The notes under the pieces: generated by a model
What the model saw: only the letters and a program-made list of their open reading frames with translations
What the model was told of the DNA's origin: nothing
Database searches by the model: none
Source: Chitinophagaceae bacterium UBA1946
GTDB taxonomy: Bacteria; Bacteroidota; Bacteroidia; Chitinophagales; Chitinophagaceae
Direction of reading: 5' to 3'
NCBI GenBank assembly: GCA_002336815.1
Contig: DDEU01000076.1
Span: 12,216 to 24,579, forward strand
Length of the DNA stretch: 12,364 nucleotides
Shown here: positions 12,216-12,364 of the stretch, one piece after another
Layout of the letters: each line of letters opens with the position of its first letter
Numbering within the stretch: position 1 is the stretch's first letter
Position numbers and translations under genes: made by a program

Positions 12216-12364
12216 TTTCTTAAGTTTAGTTGATTAGGTAATGATGAAAAAGCAAACAAACTCTTAATGACAACACAATCGCAATGTTAGCAAGGGAAGG
12301 AAAATAATATAAATTAAAAATTATCTTTATCTCATAATATTAAAACAATAATACGATTTAATAA
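12216..12364. other. AT-rich upstream region of the barrel-amt unit, cut by the window edge
   Basis: This 149-base stretch must hold the promoter of the barrel and amt genes. I see no good TAnnTTTG element and no GG-N10-GC sigma-54 site on the minus strand; the outer 60 bases are almost pure A and T. No coding frame is apparent. Confidence 0.4.

Noticed and set aside
12216..12364. A sigma-54 promoter for the barrel-amt unit, as expected for nitrogen control
   Set aside because: No GG-N10-GC pattern with the usual flanking bases was found on the minus strand.

Overview
The window looks like a stretch of mostly core chromosome from a member of the Bacteroidota, probably near the Chitinophagaceae. 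The reasons are the family content (a DUF4270 lipoprotein next to a shortened glycogen-synthase-like protein, divergent from panC), several close matches to the Bacteroidota -7 promoter element TAnnTTTG, weak Shine-Dalgarno signals, and a secreted protein with a C-terminal domain that I associate with this group. I see no tRNA, rRNA, CRISPR array, insertion sequence or prophage gene.

Region 1 (1-3629) is read leftward. A two-gene unit runs from a glycogen-synthase-like protein (3629-2817) into a DUF4270 lipoprotein (2776-1232, GTG start). It ends at a good intrinsic terminator (1178-1214). The next gene, metK, has its own promoter beside that terminator and is cut by the left edge of the window. 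Region 2 (3630-7051) is read rightward. A divergent intergenic region drives panC, followed 56 bases later by a flippase-like membrane protein. After a 152-base gap with a promoter and a 5'-end hairpin comes a secreted modular protein.

Region 3 (7055-8022) is read leftward. A small SET-domain protein ends 3 bases from the secreted protein, tail to tail, and behind it lies a 108-residue membrane-anchored hypothetical protein in AT-rich surroundings. Region 4 (8209-12215) is read leftward and holds transport genes in the order outer-membrane beta-barrel, Amt ammonium channel, NhaA sodium/proton antiporter. There are stem-loops after amt and after nhaA. The barrel and Amt genes probably form a two-step ammonium uptake unit; no PII gene (glnB/glnK) is present in the window.

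The points most worth a second look are the synthase-like protein that has lost the C-terminal half and the donor-site motifs of true GlgA while remaining beside DUF4270 and panC, the small SET/post-SET protein, the modular secreted protein, and the 10-bp perfect inverted repeat between amt and nhaA. I do not see strong evidence for a wholly new multi-gene system.
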